The position numbers were made by a program, and so were the translations under genes. The notes beneath the pieces were generated by a model. It saw only the letters and a program-made list of their open reading frames with translations, ran no database searches and had not been told where the DNA came from. This document shows positions 1 to 8,515 of a stretch of DNA of 64,000 nucleotides, one piece after another. Origin of the DNA: DASQPR01 sp963836775. GTDB taxonomy: Bacteria > Actinomycetota > Actinomycetes > Mycobacteriales > Micromonosporaceae. The stretch is from assembly GCA_963836775.1 (NCBI GenBank), contig CAWIKR010000003.1, positions 2,666,001-2,730,000 on the forward strand, in the 5' to 3' direction. How positions within the stretch are numbered: the stretch's first letter is position 1; each line of letters begins with the position of its first letter.

Positions 1-249
1 GTCGGCGAGGCGGGCACGCGGACCGGCCGGCCGGTCGGCGTCTGCGGCGAGGCCGCGGCCGATCCGCTGCTCGCGCGGGTCCTGGTCGGTCTCGGGGTCA
101 GCAGTCTGTCGATGGCGCCAGCCGCGCTGTCCGGGGTGCGGCGAAGCCTCGCCGACGTGACGCTGGACGAGTGCCGGGAGCTGGCTCGGGCCGTTCTCAG
201 CACGGCCTCGGCCGCGGCGGCGCGGGCAGCGATCAAGGACGCTCTCTGA
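1..249 (+). CDS. ptsI: PTS phosphotransferase enzyme I, C-terminal fragment
   Basis: Last 82 codons of a phosphoenolpyruvate-protein phosphotransferase; the gene begins before the window. Enzyme I moves phosphate from PEP to HPr in the cytoplasm, the first step of PTS sugar uptake. The frame is open from base 1 to a TGA at 247-249. It contains V-C-G-E-A (residues 14-18 of the fragment) and then VGLGVSSLSMAP, which resembles the end of the PEP-utiliser barrel, where the Cys of the CGE motif is the family's general acid. No HPr or enzyme II gene is visible here. PEP synthase and pyruvate phosphate dikinase share this barrel, but the short C-terminal helix after the SMAP turn fits enzyme I best. 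Confidence 0.8.
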   Translation, partial: VGEAGTRTGRPVGVCGEAAADPLLARVLVGLGVSSLSMAPAALSGVRRSLADVTLDECRELARAVLSTASAAAARAAIKDAL

Positions 250-626
250 TCTAGCTGCCCGCAGTTCGCCGAAATTGTGACACAGATGACATATGGGTAG
301 GGCGTCGCCGTCCGGCGGCGCCCCTCGCATTCGCCAGGCCGAGAACGCACAGCGTGATGGCAACATCACCGATGGCAATCGGCTTCGGGGCGCAAATCCA
401 CTGGCCCAAACAGCTGATCTCAGTGCCATCACCAGCGCAAACGAGTGATTTTCCGGTTACGGACGGGTAACCTCATCAATCTTGCGGCCTGGGGAGCCGC
501 TCCACCTCACCGCGGCAACCAGCCGCGACGCGACTACCGCGGTTCGCCCGCGACACCACCCGACGCCTTGGCCACGGCCGCGGCGAACCCTGGCGACCTG
601 CGTGCTACCCGGAAGGGGGTTCGGCT
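250..626. other. 377-bp non-coding stretch before the GGDEF-EAL gene
   Basis: Holds the hairpin at 300-323 and then a leader reaching a ribosome binding site GGAAGGGGG at 611-619, eight bases before the GTG at 627. Reading frames crossing it (for example from 445 and 482) are arginine/proline-rich shadow frames with no protein-like composition. I looked for a c-di-GMP or other riboswitch core and saw none. Confidence 0.5.
300..323 (+). terminator. GC-rich hairpin after the enzyme I gene
   Basis: A 10-bp stem (GGGCGTCGCC with GGCGGCGCCC, one G-U pair) closes a GTCC loop 51 bp after the enzyme I stop. There is no T run, as is usual for high-GC actinobacterial terminators. Termination is inferred from position and shape. 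Confidence 0.55.
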
Positions 627-2660
627 GTGTCTTCGTCGGCACAGGCAACGCCCGGCGGACCAACTGCGCGGCGTCTCGCCGGGACGCTCACCTGGACCAT
701 GGCGCTGCTCGTGGTCGGCGTACTGCTGACCCAGCTGCCGTACATCATCGACGAGGCACACATCCCGCCTCTGTGGATCATGACAGCACTCGGCGCCCTC
801 GCCGGTACGCAGGCGTTCCTCGCCACGCCGGCCACATTCCGGACCCCGGTGATCATCTGCCCGACCATCTGCTTCACATTCGCCGTCTTGCTGTGCTGGG
901 GCCTCGGCCCGGCGATCCTGGCCCAGTCGCTGGCGGTCGCCGTGGTGAGCTGGCGACTGCGCCGGCCATTCACCGAGGCGATCGAGGCGCTCGCGCAATA
1001 TACGGTCGAGCTTCGCCGCCGCCGAGCTGGTCCTCTGGTGGGGCGACCCGGATCCGCTGCATCATCACGCCGCCTCGCAGGTCGCGTCCGACGCGCTCAC
1101 CGTGCTCGGCGCGGTCGCCGCGTGGCTGCTCGTCTATGCCGGATTCGCCATCGCAGTGGCCCGGCTGCGCGGCACCAACTTCGCCTACCTGCGGGCCGGC
1201 GGAAACCTCGCCAACCAGGTGCTGTTCAAGACGGCACTGGTGATGCTGGCGCCGATTCTCGCGGTGGCCGCGCACATCAACATCGGTTTCGTACCGCTGG
1301 TGTTCGTGCCGCTCTATGCGGTGCAGCGAATGGCGACGCTGTCGTCGCAGCGGGACCGGCAGTCCCGCCTCGACCCGCTCACCGGGCTGGCCAACCGCAC
1401 CGGACTCAAGCTCGCGTTCGCCGCGCTGACCGGCCCGACCCGGGACCCGGGCGAGCAGGTGACGCTCCTGCTCGCCGATCTCGACGAGTTCAAGCACGTC
1501 AACGACGCTCTCGGCCATGAAGTCGGCGACCAGCTGCTGGTGGCGGTCGCTGATCGCCTGGCCCGGCTGCCGGTGCACGAGCGGCACCATCGCTCGCCTC
1601 GGCGGCGACGAGTTCGCGTTCATCACTGCCACCGTAACCCGGCCGAGGCGGAGGATCTGGCCCGCGCCGTCGTCAGCGCCCTGGACCGAGCCGGTGTCCC
1701 TGGACGGCCTGCACGTCGACGTGACCGCGTCGGTCGGCATCGCGATCACGCGAGTCGAGACGCGAGGACTTCGCCACCTTGATGCGCCACGCCGACATCG
1801 CCATGTACGACGCCAAGCAGCGCGGCGGTAGCTTCGCCACCTACGAGCCCGGGTCGCACCAGGACAGCGTCGAGCGCCTGGCGCTGCTGACCGACTTCCG
1901 GCGCGCGCTGGAGCAGCACGACAGCGGCCAGATCGCCATGCACTACCAACCGCAGGTGTGCCTGAAGACCGGCACCGTGCAGGGTGTCGAGGCGCTGCTG
2001 CGGTGGCGGCACCCGCGGCTCGGCCTGATCAGCACCCAGGAGCTGATCACCCTGGCCGAACGCAGCTCGGTGATGCACCTGCTGACGATGCGGGTGATCG
2101 ACGAGGTGGTCGCTCAGGTGGCGGCTTGGTCGGCCGATGGTCTGGACATCCGGGCGTCGATCAACGTCAGCTCCCGCGACCTCTACGGGGACGACGTGGT
2201 GCTGCACCTTGCCGAGCAGCTGAACCGGTACGCGGTAGATCCAAGCCAGATCCAGATCGAGATCACCGAGAGCGCGCTGCTCCGGGACCCGAACCGAGTC
2301 GCCGGCACGGTCACCCGGATCTGCTCGCTCGGTGTCTCGGTGGCGCTCGACGACTTCGGCACCGGCTACTCGTCACTGCAGCACCTTCGAAAGCTGCCGA
2401 TCAGCGAGATAAAGATCGACAAGTCGTTCGTGGCCGGCATGGCGAGCAACCATGACGACGCCGCGATCGTGCGGTCCACCGTCGAGATGGCCCGCTCCCT
2501 CGGGATCCGTACGGTGGCCGAAGGCGTCGAGACCGAATACACCCGGGCGCTGCTGGAGGAGGCCGGCTGCACGCTGGCTCAGGGCTGGCTGACCGCGCAC
2601 CCGATGCCGGCTCAGGATCTGCACGGCTGGCTCGACCAGTTCCGGCTGGCCAGCGCCTGA
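627..2660 (+). pseudogene. Membrane GGDEF-EAL protein (diguanylate cyclase/phosphodiesterase), multiply frameshifted
   Basis: Protein homology runs through all three forward frames. Frame 3 (627 to about 1010) gives several membrane helices of a sensor domain. Frame 1 (about 1012-1575) gives more helices and the start of GGDEF (DPLTGLANRTGLKLAF). Frame 2 carries the active site ARLGGDEFAFI; a frame 1 stretch (about 1636-1685) and a frame 2 stretch (about 1688-1755, TASVGIAIT) follow; frame 3 from about 1757 gives HADIAMYDAK and a complete EAL domain with VEALLRWRHP, DDFGTGYSSL, KIDKSF and AEGVET. Intact, it would be a membrane enzyme making and/or degrading c-di-GMP. Five single-base shifts lie within 750 bp, yet no in-frame stop occurs and all catalytic motifs survive, so recent decay or sequence error are both possible. 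The EAL part alone (1779-2660, ATG at 1779) could still be made. Confidence 0.85.
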
Positions 2661-2718
2661 CCCGACGCGTCTCCGCCGCACCCCGACTCCGCCCGCCGGT
2701 GGCGGTAGGGTGCGGCTG

Positions 2719-2907
2719 ATGCCTGGGAGATCCTCGGCGATCGAATGGTGCCACCAACGCCGATGGGATCAGCGAATCTTCTATGGCGGCTTCCACACAT
2801 TCGCGCGCCACATCGACGGCCGCGGGCGGTTCGTCGTCGACTACGAAAGCACCGATGTCGACGAGGCGGCCTATCACGCCGACGACGTCGCGGCGTTCGT
2901 TTCTTGA
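2719..2907 (+). CDS. Small hypothetical protein (62 aa)
   Basis: Not a recognised family. I chose ATG 2719 because a GGTAGGG element lies eight bases upstream; GTG 2710 would add three residues. The product has a balanced, acidic composition (a block RFVVDYESTDVDEAAYHA near residues 36-53), unlike the Arg/Pro-rich shadow frames, and no signal peptide or membrane segment. It stands alone 50 bp after the EAL gene and 145 bp before the acid phosphatase gene, same strand. It may be a real small soluble protein; evidence is composition and a plausible ribosome binding site only. Confidence 0.45.
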   Translation: MPGRSSAIEWCHQRRWDQRIFYGGFHTFARHIDGRGRFVVDYESTDVDEAAYHADDVAAFVS

Positions 2908-3052
2908 CGCCCGGATCCGGTGAAGATCACGCCGGTCCGAGATGTAGGGGCGCGTGTCGGGTTGCGGCACCGGCGGATCCGGCTAGGTTGCGAGGGGGTT
3001 AACAGCCCCGATCCAGCCAAACCCCCTTCGATTCGGAAGGAACCCCCGAACG

Positions 3053-3898
3053 ATGTCCTTGTCAATTCGGCGCCCGTCGCGCCGGTTCACTATCGTCGCG
3101 GCCTCGGTGCTGGCACTCGGTGCCGCGTTCGCCGGCGGCGGCGCGATCTACGCGGCCACCACGCAACCGGCGATCCACACCATCACACCGAAGTCCGAGA
3201 ACCAGATCACCAACCTGGACGTGCTGCGCCAGCAGATCCGCAACTACTACGGCGACCCGCTGGGCAGCGGCATCTTCGCCGACGACAGCAACTACGCCGA
3301 GGAGGCCCAGTCAGTGGCGGCCGCCGGCTCGCGCTGGCTGAATGCCCCGCACAACGGTGACGGCCAGAAGGCGATCCTGCTGGACGTCGACGACACCTCG
3401 CTGGCGACTTGGAACTACGAGATCTTCAGCAACTGGGCCTTCAACCCGACGACCAACGCCGACTTCGTCAACAACCAGCGGTTCCCGGCGGTGCCGGGGA
3501 TGGTCGACATGGTGAATAAGGCGCACGCCGACGGCTACGCGGTGTTCTTCCTGACCGGCCGCCCGGCCACCCAGGAAGCGGCGACACTGGGCAACCTGAC
3601 CTCCGACGGCATCGGTGTCGACGCCGGTTACCCGGCACCGACCATGCTGAGCGACGGTGAGGACGGCCTCTTCACCAAGCCCGCGGTCGCCAACTATCCG
3701 CCGTACCTGCAGGCGGCCTGCGCCGGCGACCCGAACGGCTCGTGCACGACGCTCCACTACAAGTCCGCGACTCGCGCGCACATCGAGTCGCTCGGCTACG
3801 ACATCGTCGCCAACTTCGGCGACCAGTTCAGTGACCTGAACGGCGGCTTCGCCGACCGGACCTTCAAGTTGCCGAACCCGAACTACTTCCTGCCGTAA
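3053..3898 (+). CDS. Secreted HAD-family acid phosphatase
   Basis: A 281-residue exported phosphatase of the HAD superfamily (class B acid phosphatase / plant VSP-like group), expected to remove phosphate from phosphomonoesters outside the cytoplasm. The N-terminus is a signal peptide: basic residues 6-11, then a hydrophobic stretch to about residue 35. The HAD nucleophile motif LLDVDDT is at residues 109-115 (Asp111 nucleophile, Asp113 acid/base), and motif II lies in FFLTGRP near residue 168. A NFGDQFSDL stretch near the C-terminus supplies the second acidic motif. The ATG has a GGAAGG site (3035-3040) at good spacing. It is a single gene closed by a strong hairpin at 3911-3946. Confidence 0.85.
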   Translation: MSLSIRRPSRRFTIVAASVLALGAAFAGGGAIYAATTQPAIHTITPKSENQITNLDVLRQQIRNYYGDPLGSGIFADDSNYAEEAQSVAAAGSRWLNAPHNGDGQKAILLDVDDTSLATWNYEIFSNWAFNPTTNADFVNNQRFPAVPGMVDMVNKAHADGYAVFFLTGRPATQEAATLGNLTSDGIGVDAGYPAPTMLSDGEDGLFTKPAVANYPPYLQAACAGDPNGSCTTLHYKSATRAHIESLGYDIVANFGDQFSDLNGGFADRTFKLPNPNYFLP

Positions 3899-3910
3899 CC
3901 ACCCGCGATC

Positions 3911-3946
3911 ACGGTGGCCGGCGTCCCTCGGGGCGCCGGCCACCGT
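3911..3946. terminator. 16-bp stem terminator between convergent genes
   Basis: Arms 3911-3926 and 3931-3946 pair over 16 bp (one G-U) around a CTCG tetraloop. It lies 12 bp after the acid phosphatase stop and 36 bp before the end of the convergent 2H phosphoesterase gene, so it can serve both. Confidence 0.8.
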
Positions 3947-3982
3947 CGTGTTCCAGTCAGCCGCCGCCGGGCGCGGACGGAG

Positions 3983-4495
3983 TCAGCAGGTGGCGTAGAC
4001 GTCCCGCGCATGGTCGGCGATCGCGGCACCGGCGATGGTCGCGTCGATCGGCAGCACGTCCATGCACAGCTTGATGGCCTCGCTCATCAGCTTGTGCGGG
4101 ACCCGCATGGAGACGGTGACGTGCGGAACCCAGACACCCGGGCGGTAATACGGATCAAGCGGAATGCCCGCGGCGGCGAGCCGCTGATGGACCGCCGCCT
4201 GCAGGTCGATCAGGTCGCGATGCGGCGCCGGGCCGAGCCACAGCACCCGGCCCGGAAAGACGCCGATGTGGTCCAGGGACAGCGGCAGCGCCGGCGTGAC
4301 GTCCAGGTCGCCGATCGCGGCGCGGACCGGCGCTACGTCGAACCGGGGCGCCGCGACCAGGGACAGGTGCGGCCGGTGCCGGCCATGGGTCAGATCGCGC
4401 AGGCTCGGGATTCCCTCGGCCTCCATCGCGTCCCACAGATTGCGTACGCGCGACGAGGCGACCGGATCGACATAGAGTTCCAGCGCGGCGACCAT
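3983..4495 (-). CDS. 2H phosphoesterase / 2-prime-5-prime RNA ligase family protein
   Basis: A 170-residue cytoplasmic protein of the 2H phosphoesterase superfamily (LigT/2-5 RNA ligase-like, compare YjcG and AKAP18 types), whose members open cyclic phosphodiesters of nucleotides or RNA ends. Both signature H-x-T/S-x motifs are present: HLSL at about residues 43-46 and HVTV at about 125-128, which place the two catalytic His on the symmetric lobes. Length is typical. It ends seven bases from the end of the metallophosphoesterase gene upstream on the same strand and may be co-transcribed with it. The substrate cannot be told from sequence. Confidence 0.75.
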   Translation of the reverse strand: MVAALELYVDPVASSRVRNLWDAMEAEGIPSLRDLTHGRHRPHLSLVAAPRFDVAPVRAAIGDLDVTPALPLSLDHIGVFPGRVLWLGPAPHRDLIDLQAAVHQRLAAAGIPLDPYYRPGVWVPHVTVSMRVPHKLMSEAIKLCMDVLPIDATIAGAAIADHARDVYATC

Positions 4496-4502
4496 CGGCG
4501 CA

Positions 4503-5711
4503 CTATGCCAGACCGGGCGCCCTCAAGGTCAACTCAGTTATCTCGCTGGGCGCGAAGACGCGGAACGGTGGTCCCCAGAAACCGCTGCCCCGGCTGGTGT
4601 AGAGCTGGGTCCGCTCGCCATGCCGGGAAAGCCCGGCGAGCACCGGCTGGTCGGTGAGAACGAGCAGGTGGAACGGCCAGATCTGGCCGCCGTGCGTGTG
4701 TCCGGACAACTGCAGGTCGGCTCCCTGCTCGGCTACCTGAGTCACCTGCTTGGGCTGGTGCGCGAGCATCAGCACCGGCAGGTCCGGATCGGCACCGGAG
4801 AGCGCCGCGGCCGGATCGGCACGGTGCCCCGGATTGCCCGAACCGGCCGCCGTACGGTCGTCGATGCCGGCGATCACCAGCCGATCGCCACCGCGCTCGA
4901 CGGTGATGTGCCGGTTGTGCAGCGGCTCCCAGCCGAGTTCCCGCATGTAGTCGAGCCAGCCCTGGGCCTGGCTGAAGTATTCGTGGTTGCCGGTGACATA
5001 GGTGCGCGCCAGATGTGCTCGGATGTCACCCAGGTGCTGGGCCTGCACACGGCGACGGTCCACGGTGCCGTCGGCGATGTCACCGGTGTGGCAGACGATG
5101 TCCGGTTCGAGCGCGTTGACCGCCGCGGTCAGGCCGGCCGACCAGCGTTCCCGATTGATCGGGCCGTAATGCGTGTCGGTGATGAGCACGACCTTGGTGC
5201 CGTCCAGACCGGCGCCGAGCCGGGGAATCGTCACGTCGACTCGCTTGATCCGGGGCACTCGCATTGCCTCCCGGTAGCCCCACGCGAGCAGCACCAGGGC
5301 CGCGCCCGTCGCCGCCAGCGCCACGATCCGCCAGCGGGCCGGCGCGTCCACGCCGACGGCGAACAGCACCAGCCAGACAATGTTGCCGAGCACTGAGCAG
5401 GTGAAGACCACCCATGCGACGCCAAGCAGGGTGTCGCCCATCCGCGCGGCCCAGTCCAGCCCGCGGCGGCCGTGGCCGAACACGATCCCGAACGGCATCG
5501 CCGCGGCGCCGAGCACGACGATGATCGTGCCGATCACCGTCACCGCGAGCGGCCAGTCCGGCACGATCACCAGTTCGAGCAGCGGCACCCCGAACAGGAG
5601 CAGCACCACGGTCGCGATGATCACCGAGACCACACCGAGGCGCGGGCCCCGCCGGTCCCGGCCGCGTGCGGCCCGCTCTTCGATGGCGGCCGGCTCGACG
5701 GTCTCGGTCAT
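4503..5711 (-). CDS. Membrane metallophosphoesterase (YkuE-like)
   Basis: A 402-residue protein with about four N-terminal membrane helices (roughly 27-49, 53-78, 97-121, 127-147) followed by a calcineurin-like phosphoesterase domain. All metal-site motifs are visible: DTH at 179-181, GD at 210-211, GNHE at 241-244, and a GHTHGGQ block near 337-343. The architecture matches the YkuE/YaeI-type metallophosphatases tethered to the membrane; some act on UDP-2,3-diacylglucosamine or other lipid phosphates, but the substrate here is unknown. The next gene downstream starts eight bases away (2H phosphoesterase), making a likely two-gene operon of phosphoester hydrolases. Confidence 0.85.
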   Translation of the reverse strand: MTETVEPAAIEERAARGRDRRGPRLGVVSVIIATVVLLLFGVPLLELVIVPDWPLAVTVIGTIIVVLGAAAMPFGIVFGHGRRGLDWAARMGDTLLGVAWVVFTCSVLGNIVWLVLFAVGVDAPARWRIVALAATGAALVLLAWGYREAMRVPRIKRVDVTIPRLGAGLDGTKVVLITDTHYGPINRERWSAGLTAAVNALEPDIVCHTGDIADGTVDRRRVQAQHLGDIRAHLARTYVTGNHEYFSQAQGWLDYMRELGWEPLHNRHITVERGGDRLVIAGIDDRTAAGSGNPGHRADPAAALSGADPDLPVLMLAHQPKQVTQVAEQGADLQLSGHTHGGQIWPFHLLVLTDQPVLAGLSRHGERTQLYTSRGSGFWGPPFRVFAPSEITELTLRAPGLA

Positions 5712-5796
5712 GGCGCCAGGGTATCTCGGCGCGACCCGGCCTCGGTCGACGGCGGCTTGGTCGCGATGGTGGCGGCCACCGCCGGGCGCTGATCCG

Positions 5797-6840
5797 CTAG
5801 GGCCGGAGCAGCACCTTCAGCGCGGACCGATCGTCCATCGCGGCATATCCGGCCGCCACCCCGGACAGCGGCATCGTCACGTCGAACACCGGCGACGGGT
5901 CCAGCGTGCCCTCGAGCACATCCCGCAGCAGCTCGTCGGCGTACTTGCGGGCCGGTGCCACGCCGCCGCCGAGCGCCACGTTCCGGCCGAACATGTCGCT
6001 TATGTCCACGGTGGCCACTTCGTGCGGCACGCCGACGAATCCGACTCCCCCGCCGTCGCGCGCGATCGCGATCGCGGTGTCCAGCGACTGCTGGGTGCCG
6101 ACGCACTCGAGCACGGCGTGCGCGCCGAAGCCGTTGGTCAGCTCACGGACCGCAGTCACCGCCTCATCGCCGCGCTCACCGACGATGTCGGTGGCACCGA
6201 ACGACGTCGCGATCGCTGTCCGCGCCGGGTTGCGGCCGAGCGCGATGATCCGCTCGGCGCCGAGCCGGTGCGCCGCGAGCACGCCACACAGGCCGACGGC
6301 ACCGTCGCCGACCACCGCGACCGTGGCGCCCGGCCGGGCTCCGGCCGCGAGAGCCGCGTGGTGACCGGTCGCCATGACGTCGGAGAGCGCGAGCAGGGCC
6401 GGGATCTTCGCGGGGTCCGGTTCGCCGCCCGGCACCACCACGAGGGTCGCGTCCGCGTACGGCACCCGGACCGCCTCGCCCTGGCCGCCGTCGGAGCCGG
6501 GCTCGCCCCAGAACCCGCCCTCGGGACACGACGTGAACAGACCGTCGGCGCAGTAGGCGCAGGTCCCGTCGGCCCAGACGAACGGCGTGATCACGAAGTC
6601 GCCGGGCCTGACGGCGCGGACCGCTGCACCGGTCTCGACAACGACGCCGACGAACTCATGGCCGATCCGCTGACCCGGTTGCCGGGTCGCGACGCCCCGG
6701 TAGGCCCACAGGTCGCTGCCGCAGATGCAGGCGGCGACGACGCGCACTACGGCATCGGTCGGCTCCTTGATCACCGGGTCCGGAACCGTGTCCAGCCGGA
6801 TGTCACGAGGTCCGTAGATGGCGGTCGCACGCATGATCAT
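5797..6840 (-). CDS. Zinc-dependent alcohol dehydrogenase family protein
   Basis: A 347-residue MDR-family NAD(P)-dependent dehydrogenase. Catalytic zinc ligands are visible in ICGSDLWAYRG and GHEFVGVV, the structural zinc cysteines lie in GTCAYCADGLFTSC, and the cofactor motif is VVGDGAVGLCG. The closest family look is the zinc alcohol dehydrogenases of the threonine dehydrogenase/glutathione-independent formaldehyde dehydrogenase-like group; the substrate is not predictable. I start at ATG 6840 (a second ATG is at 6834) because upstream codons would run into the divergent cobyric acid synthase gene and are not family-like. The 68-bp gap to cobQ must hold two divergent promoters. Confidence 0.85.
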   Translation of the reverse strand: MIMRATAIYGPRDIRLDTVPDPVIKEPTDAVVRVVAACICGSDLWAYRGVATRQPGQRIGHEFVGVVVETGAAVRAVRPGDFVITPFVWADGTCAYCADGLFTSCPEGGFWGEPGSDGGQGEAVRVPYADATLVVVPGGEPDPAKIPALLALSDVMATGHHAALAAGARPGATVAVVGDGAVGLCGVLAAHRLGAERIIALGRNPARTAIATSFGATDIVGERGDEAVTAVRELTNGFGAHAVLECVGTQQSLDTAIAIARDGGGVGFVGVPHEVATVDISDMFGRNVALGGGVAPARKYADELLRDVLEGTLDPSPVFDVTMPLSGVAAGYAAMDDRSALKVLLRP

Positions 6841-6908
6841 CAGCCTACCGGTGCCGCCGCAGATGCCGAGCCGGGTCCGGTCAACTGCGGTCTGCGACGA
6901 TACTGCGA

Positions 6909-8381
6909 GTGAGCAGCCGCATTCGGACCCCGGCACTGATGGTGCAGGCGACCGGCTCGAACGCCGGAAAGTCGACGCTGGTGGCCGGGCTGGCCCGGGC
7001 CTACGTGCGCCGAGGTCTGCGGGTGGCCCCGTTCAAGCCGCAGAACATGTCCAACAACGCGGCGATCACCGCTGACGGCGGCGAGATCGGACGGGCTCAG
7101 GCGATGCAAGCGCAGGCCGCCCGATTGACGCCGACCGTGCACATGAATCCGGTGCTGCTCAAGCCCGAGTCCGACACCGGCGCCCAGGTGGTGATCCAGG
7201 GCCGGGTGGCCGGCCTGCTGCGAGCCGGCGACTACACCAGCCGGAAGGCTTCGCTTCTGCCGCGCGTACTGGAAAGCTTCTCGATCTTGGAGGAGCGTGC
7301 GGACCTGATCCTGATCGAAGGCGCCGGCAGCCCGGCGGAGATCAATCTCCGGGCCGGCGACATCGCCAACATGGGCTTCGCCGAGGCCGCCGACGTGCCG
7401 GTGGTCCTGGCCGGTGATATCGATCGCGGCGGGGTGATCGCGTCCCTGGTCGGCACCCACGTCGTTCTCGACGATGCCGAGCGGAATCGCATCAAGGGCT
7501 TCGTCATCAACAAGTTCCGCGGCGACGTGAGCCTGTTCGACGACGGACTCGCCGAGATCACCAAGCGCACCGGATGGCCGTCGCTTGGCGTGCTGCCATG
7601 GTTGCCGGCCGCCGCCTGGCTGCCCGCCGAGGACGCCGTCGACCTGGATCGGCCGACCGGTGGTGACGGGGCGCTGACGGTCGCGGTGCCGATGCTGTCG
7701 CGGATTGCCAACTTCGACGACCTGGATCCGCTCGGCATGGAGCCGGGCGTACGCCTGATCTTCGTCCGTCCGGGCACCCCGATTCCGGCCGGTGCCGACG
7801 TCATCGTGCTGCCTGGCACCAAGTCAACCATCGCCGACCTGGCATTTCTTCGCGAACAGGGATGGGATGTCGACATCCGGGCACACGCCCGGCGCGGCGG
7901 TCACGTGCTCGGCCTCTGCGGCGGTTACCAGATGCTTGGCACGGCAATCGACGACCCGGATGGCGTCGATGGCGCACCGGGCCGGGTCGACGGACTCGGG
8001 CTGCTGCGAATCGACACCGTGATGGCCGGTGACAAGACCACCACGCTCGCGACCGGCACCCACGTCGCGTCCGGTACGCCGATCTCCGGCTACGAGATCC
8101 ACATGGGACGGACCGCCGGCATTGACTGCGGCCGCCCGATGGTCACTCTGAGCGGCCCGCGACCGGACGGTGCCACCTCGCCGGACGGCCGGATCCAGGG
8201 CACTTATCTGCACGGCCTGTTCGCCGACGACGACTTCCGCCGAGCCTGGCTGGCGGGTCTCGGTGTGGCTTCCGGGGTCGCCTATCACCAGCGGGTGGAG
8301 TCGTCCCTGGACGCGCTCGCCGATCACGTGGAAGCCCACCTCGACCTGGACGCGATGCTGGCGATTGCCGAGAGCCGTTAG
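6909..8381 (+). CDS. cobQ: Cobyric acid synthase
   Basis: A 490-residue amidotransferase that adds four amide groups to adenosyl-cobyrinic acid a,c-diamide, using glutamine and ATP, in cobalamin synthesis. The N-terminal dethiobiotin-synthetase-like domain has the P-loop GSNAGKST (16-23) and the family block PFKPQNMSNNAA. The C-terminal class I glutaminase domain has the nucleophile in GLCGGYQ (Cys337) and His435 in TYLHGLF. Length is typical. No other cobalamin gene is in the window, and the 68-bp upstream gap is too short for a cobalamin riboswitch, so expression is probably constitutive or controlled elsewhere. Confidence 0.97.
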   Translation: MSSRIRTPALMVQATGSNAGKSTLVAGLARAYVRRGLRVAPFKPQNMSNNAAITADGGEIGRAQAMQAQAARLTPTVHMNPVLLKPESDTGAQVVIQGRVAGLLRAGDYTSRKASLLPRVLESFSILEERADLILIEGAGSPAEINLRAGDIANMGFAEAADVPVVLAGDIDRGGVIASLVGTHVVLDDAERNRIKGFVINKFRGDVSLFDDGLAEITKRTGWPSLGVLPWLPAAAWLPAEDAVDLDRPTGGDGALTVAVPMLSRIANFDDLDPLGMEPGVRLIFVRPGTPIPAGADVIVLPGTKSTIADLAFLREQGWDVDIRAHARRGGHVLGLCGGYQMLGTAIDDPDGVDGAPGRVDGLGLLRIDTVMAGDKTTTLATGTHVASGTPISGYEIHMGRTAGIDCGRPMVTLSGPRPDGATSPDGRIQGTYLHGLFADDDFRRAWLAGLGVASGVAYHQRVESSLDALADHVEAHLDLDAMLAIAESR

Positions 8382-8515
8382 CCGGCCCCCGTACCACCAG
8401 CGGCGCCTAGCCCGCAGCCGCCGCGCCCTCGCCTGGTTCCGGTGTGCCGGTCCGATCCGGCGAGCCCGGTGGCGTCGGTGCTGGTGGGGTCCGGCGCTTC
8501 CGTTCGAGCCGGGCG

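Noticed and set aside
250..626. c-di-GMP riboswitch upstream of the GGDEF-EAL gene
   Set aside because: No recognisable core or pairing was found; only a simple hairpin is present.
482..1243. Long frame opposite the GGDEF gene frame
   Set aside because: Arg/His/Pro-rich shadow with no domain; the real gene is in the frames described.
6841..6908. Cobalamin riboswitch before cobQ
   Set aside because: The 68-bp gap is shorter than the aptamer.
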